Assembly (NCBI GenBank): GCA_902783825.1
Contig: CACZSJ010000184.1
Coordinates: 1-6,745 of the forward strand
Reading direction: 5' to 3'
Length of the DNA stretch: 6,745 nucleotides
From: Oscillospiraceae bacterium
GTDB lineage: Bacteria > Bacillota > Clostridia > Oscillospirales > Oscillospiraceae
Positions 5,199-6,745 of this stretch are shown here, piece by piece. Made by a program: the position numbers and the translations under genes. How positions within the stretch are numbered: position 1 is the stretch's first letter; the number at the start of each line of letters is the position of its first letter. The notes under the pieces are model-generated. The model made no database searches, was not told the DNA's origin, and saw nothing but the letters and a program-made list of their open reading frames with translations.

Positions 5199-6745
5199 AT
5201 GAAACGGATCAAACAAAGCCTGCAGGTGCTGATGGGGCTGTGCCTGTCCTTGTGTCTGCTGCTATCCCTTGCCCCGGCGGCCCTGGCCGCCCAGGAGGGC
5301 GGCTCATCCCAGTCATCCCTGGATGAGTTGTACCGGGACAAGAGCTGGGAGCAGGTGGTTGCGCGCTTTTTGGAAAAGTACGGCATCGACCCGGAAGATA
5401 AGACGGCCATCACCCTGGGCTATTACAACACGGTCACCGGGGAGGAGCATTACCTCCACCCGGACCAATATATGGTCACCGGCAGCATGTACAAGGTGCC
5501 GCTGAACATGGCCTTCGCCGAAAAGGTGGCCGAGGGCGAGATGGAATGGGACAGCATGATCGGCGCCTTCCGGCTCAGCGCTCTGCGGGATGAAACCATT
5601 GTCTATTCCAACAACGACTTGGCCCGCACCTTGTGGACCAAGCTCAGCGACAATGCCGGCTACCACCGCTATCGGGAGATCATTGCCCCCTATATGGGCG
5701 AGGATCCGGAGACCGTGGATCAGAAATACTACGAAAACAATTTCTTCACCGCCCGGCAGATGATCACCTGTCTGAAGCTGCTGTACGACAATCCCGACCG
5801 CTTTCCCACCATCATTGAGACCATGCAGAAGGCGGAACCTAACAAATACTTCAAGCTCCGGGAGAAGCGCTTTGACATCGCCCACAAATACGGGTATCTG
5901 GTGACGGACTACCATCTATACATAAACGACTGCGGCGTGGCCTTCACCGATGATCCCATCCTGCTGGTGATGTTCACCGACAATGTGGACAAGGTCTACT
6001 CCGCCCTCACCGAGTACTGCACGCTCATGTGCGACTACACCCAGTATCATACGGCGGAGCGCTTGGCCGCGGAGAAAGCTGCCGCGGAAGCCGAGGCTGC
6101 GGAAAAAGCCCGGCAGGAAGCCGAGGCCGCAGAGAAAGCCCGGCAGGAAGCCGAGGCCGAGAAGCCTCCCCTCAGCGGGCTGTTCCAGCGTCCCTCCCCC
6201 TCGCCGGAGGCCAAAGCGTCCGTTGCGGACAGCCTGGCCCCCTCCCTCCCGCCTTTTCTGGCGGCCGTGATGGTGATCGTAGGCACCTTGGCTTCCTTGG
6301 CCCTGCTGCTGCGCTGGCGGCGGCGCTACCGCCTGCCCTTGGCAGGCGCGGTGCTGACCCTGGGTCTGGCGGCGGCGGCCATGCTGCTGGCGGTTCTGGG
6401 AATCAGCGGCGGCCCGATTGTGCTGCGGCCCCAGACCGACCCCGCCCAGACGGCGGAACTGTTTTTCGTCTCCCTGGAGCAGGGCGATCTGGACGCGGCC
6501 TATGCCTGCCTGGACGCCTGTGAAAGCCTGGGGCTGGAGAAGGAGCCCGCTACCGAAACCGGGCGCCTGCTCTATCAAGCCCTGCGGCAGAGCTATGCCC
6601 ACAGTCTGGTGGGTGAACCCACCGTGGACGATCTGCACGCCAGGCAGCAGCTGCAGCTGCGGCATTTGGATCTGGCGGCCCTGGAGCAGGCGGTGCAGGC
6701 GGAGCTCCCCTCCGTCCTCAGCAGCCTGATCCCGGAGCGGGATCG
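5199..6745 (+). CDS. Membrane-anchored serine hydrolase of the beta-lactamase/PBP fold, 3' end missing
   Basis: The frame is open from ATG 5199 to the window edge (515 codons, no stop reached). A signal peptide with an ALA-A cleavage site (about 1-30) leads into a class A beta-lactamase-like domain (about 45-275). This has SMYK (S96 nucleophile, K99), YSNN (136-139) in place of SDN, and HKYG (229-232) in place of KTG. No clear omega-loop glutamate is seen, so efficient antibiotic hydrolysis is doubtful and a cell-wall or non-lactam role is likelier. Residues 286-322 are an Ala/Glu/Lys/Arg linker with a decapeptide repeat. Transmembrane helices at about 353-371 and 381-402 flank RWRRRYR, which should be cytoplasmic. 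Residues 415-515+ form another external domain resembling NTF2-like/DUF4878-type modules (FFVSLEQGDLDAAY), a weak match. Transcribed alone, divergently from glpK. The fold is clear, the function is not. Confidence 0.85.
   Translation, partial: MKRIKQSLQVLMGLCLSLCLLLSLAPAALAAQEGGSSQSSLDELYRDKSWEQVVARFLEKYGIDPEDKTAITLGYYNTVTGEEHYLHPDQYMVTGSMYKVPLNMAFAEKVAEGEMEWDSMIGAFRLSALRDETIVYSNNDLARTLWTKLSDNAGYHRYREIIAPYMGEDPETVDQKYYENNFFTARQMITCLKLLYDNPDRFPTIIETMQKAEPNKYFKLREKRFDIAHKYGYLVTDYHLYINDCGVAFTDDPILLVMFTDNVDKVYSALTEYCTLMCDYTQYHTAERLAAEKAAAEAEAAEKARQEAEAAEKARQEAEAEKPPLSGLFQRPSPSPEAKASVADSLAPSLPPFLAAVMVIVGTLASLALLLRWRRRYRLPLAGAVLTLGLAAAAMLLAVLGISGGPIVLRPQTDPAQTAELFFVSLEQGDLDAAYACLDACESLGLEKEPATETGRLLYQALRQSYAHSLVGEPTVDDLHARQQLQLRHLDLAALEQAVQAELPSVLSSLIPERD
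6090..6164 (+). repeat. 30-nt tandem repeat encoding AEAAEKARQE
   Basis: Two adjacent 30-nt units (6090-6119 and 6120-6149) encode the identical decapeptide AEAAEKARQE, followed by a partial third (AEAEK). The copies differ at 3 of 30 bases, all at synonymous third positions, so the peptide has been conserved while the DNA drifted. It forms a charged helical linker between the catalytic domain and the membrane segments. Confidence 0.85.

Noticed and set aside
5313..6665. Two long minus-strand open frames (5313-5915 and 5916-6665)
   Set aside because: Both are complementary to the beta-lactamase-fold gene, which has a promoter, Shine-Dalgarno, signal peptide and recognisable motifs. The second is a low-complexity Gly/Gln-rich product.

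Overview
The window looks like chromosomal DNA from a GC-rich member of the Clostridia, most likely of the Oscillospiraceae type. This is inferred, not proven. The clues are GC-rich genes separated by AT-rich gaps, strong Shine-Dalgarno sequences, TTGACA/TATAAT-type promoters, a tRNA with encoded CCA, and a clostridial-style PMT glycosyltransferase. No mobile element, CRISPR array, rRNA or plasmid feature was seen.

Left end (1-345): a minus-strand tRNA-Ala(GGC) with its own strong promoter, then an AT-rich gap. Next (313-674, plus strand) is a small self-contained transcription unit. It has a good promoter, a structured leader, a 52-codon reading frame that I cannot name, a long perfect terminator hairpin whose stem contains the stop codon, and a second intrinsic terminator just beyond. 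This is the least explained part of the window.

Middle (693-4843, minus strand): a likely three-gene operon read from right to left. It encodes glycerol kinase (glpK), a HAD-IIA sugar/polyol-phosphate phosphatase, and a PMT-family (GT39) membrane glycosyltransferase. The first two genes are 19 nt apart. The last two are 46 nt apart, with a GC-rich 10-bp hairpin between them. Glycerol kinase makes sn-glycerol 3-phosphate and HAD-IIA enzymes often dephosphorylate such compounds, so these two may act on the same pool. The link to the glycosyltransferase is not obvious.

Right end (4844-6745): a 355-bp divergent intergenic region carries a weaker candidate promoter for glpK and a good extended -10 promoter for a plus-strand gene that runs off the window. 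That gene encodes a secreted, membrane-anchored protein with a serine beta-lactamase/penicillin-binding fold, a charged Ala/Glu repeat linker, two transmembrane helices and a further C-terminal extracytoplasmic domain.
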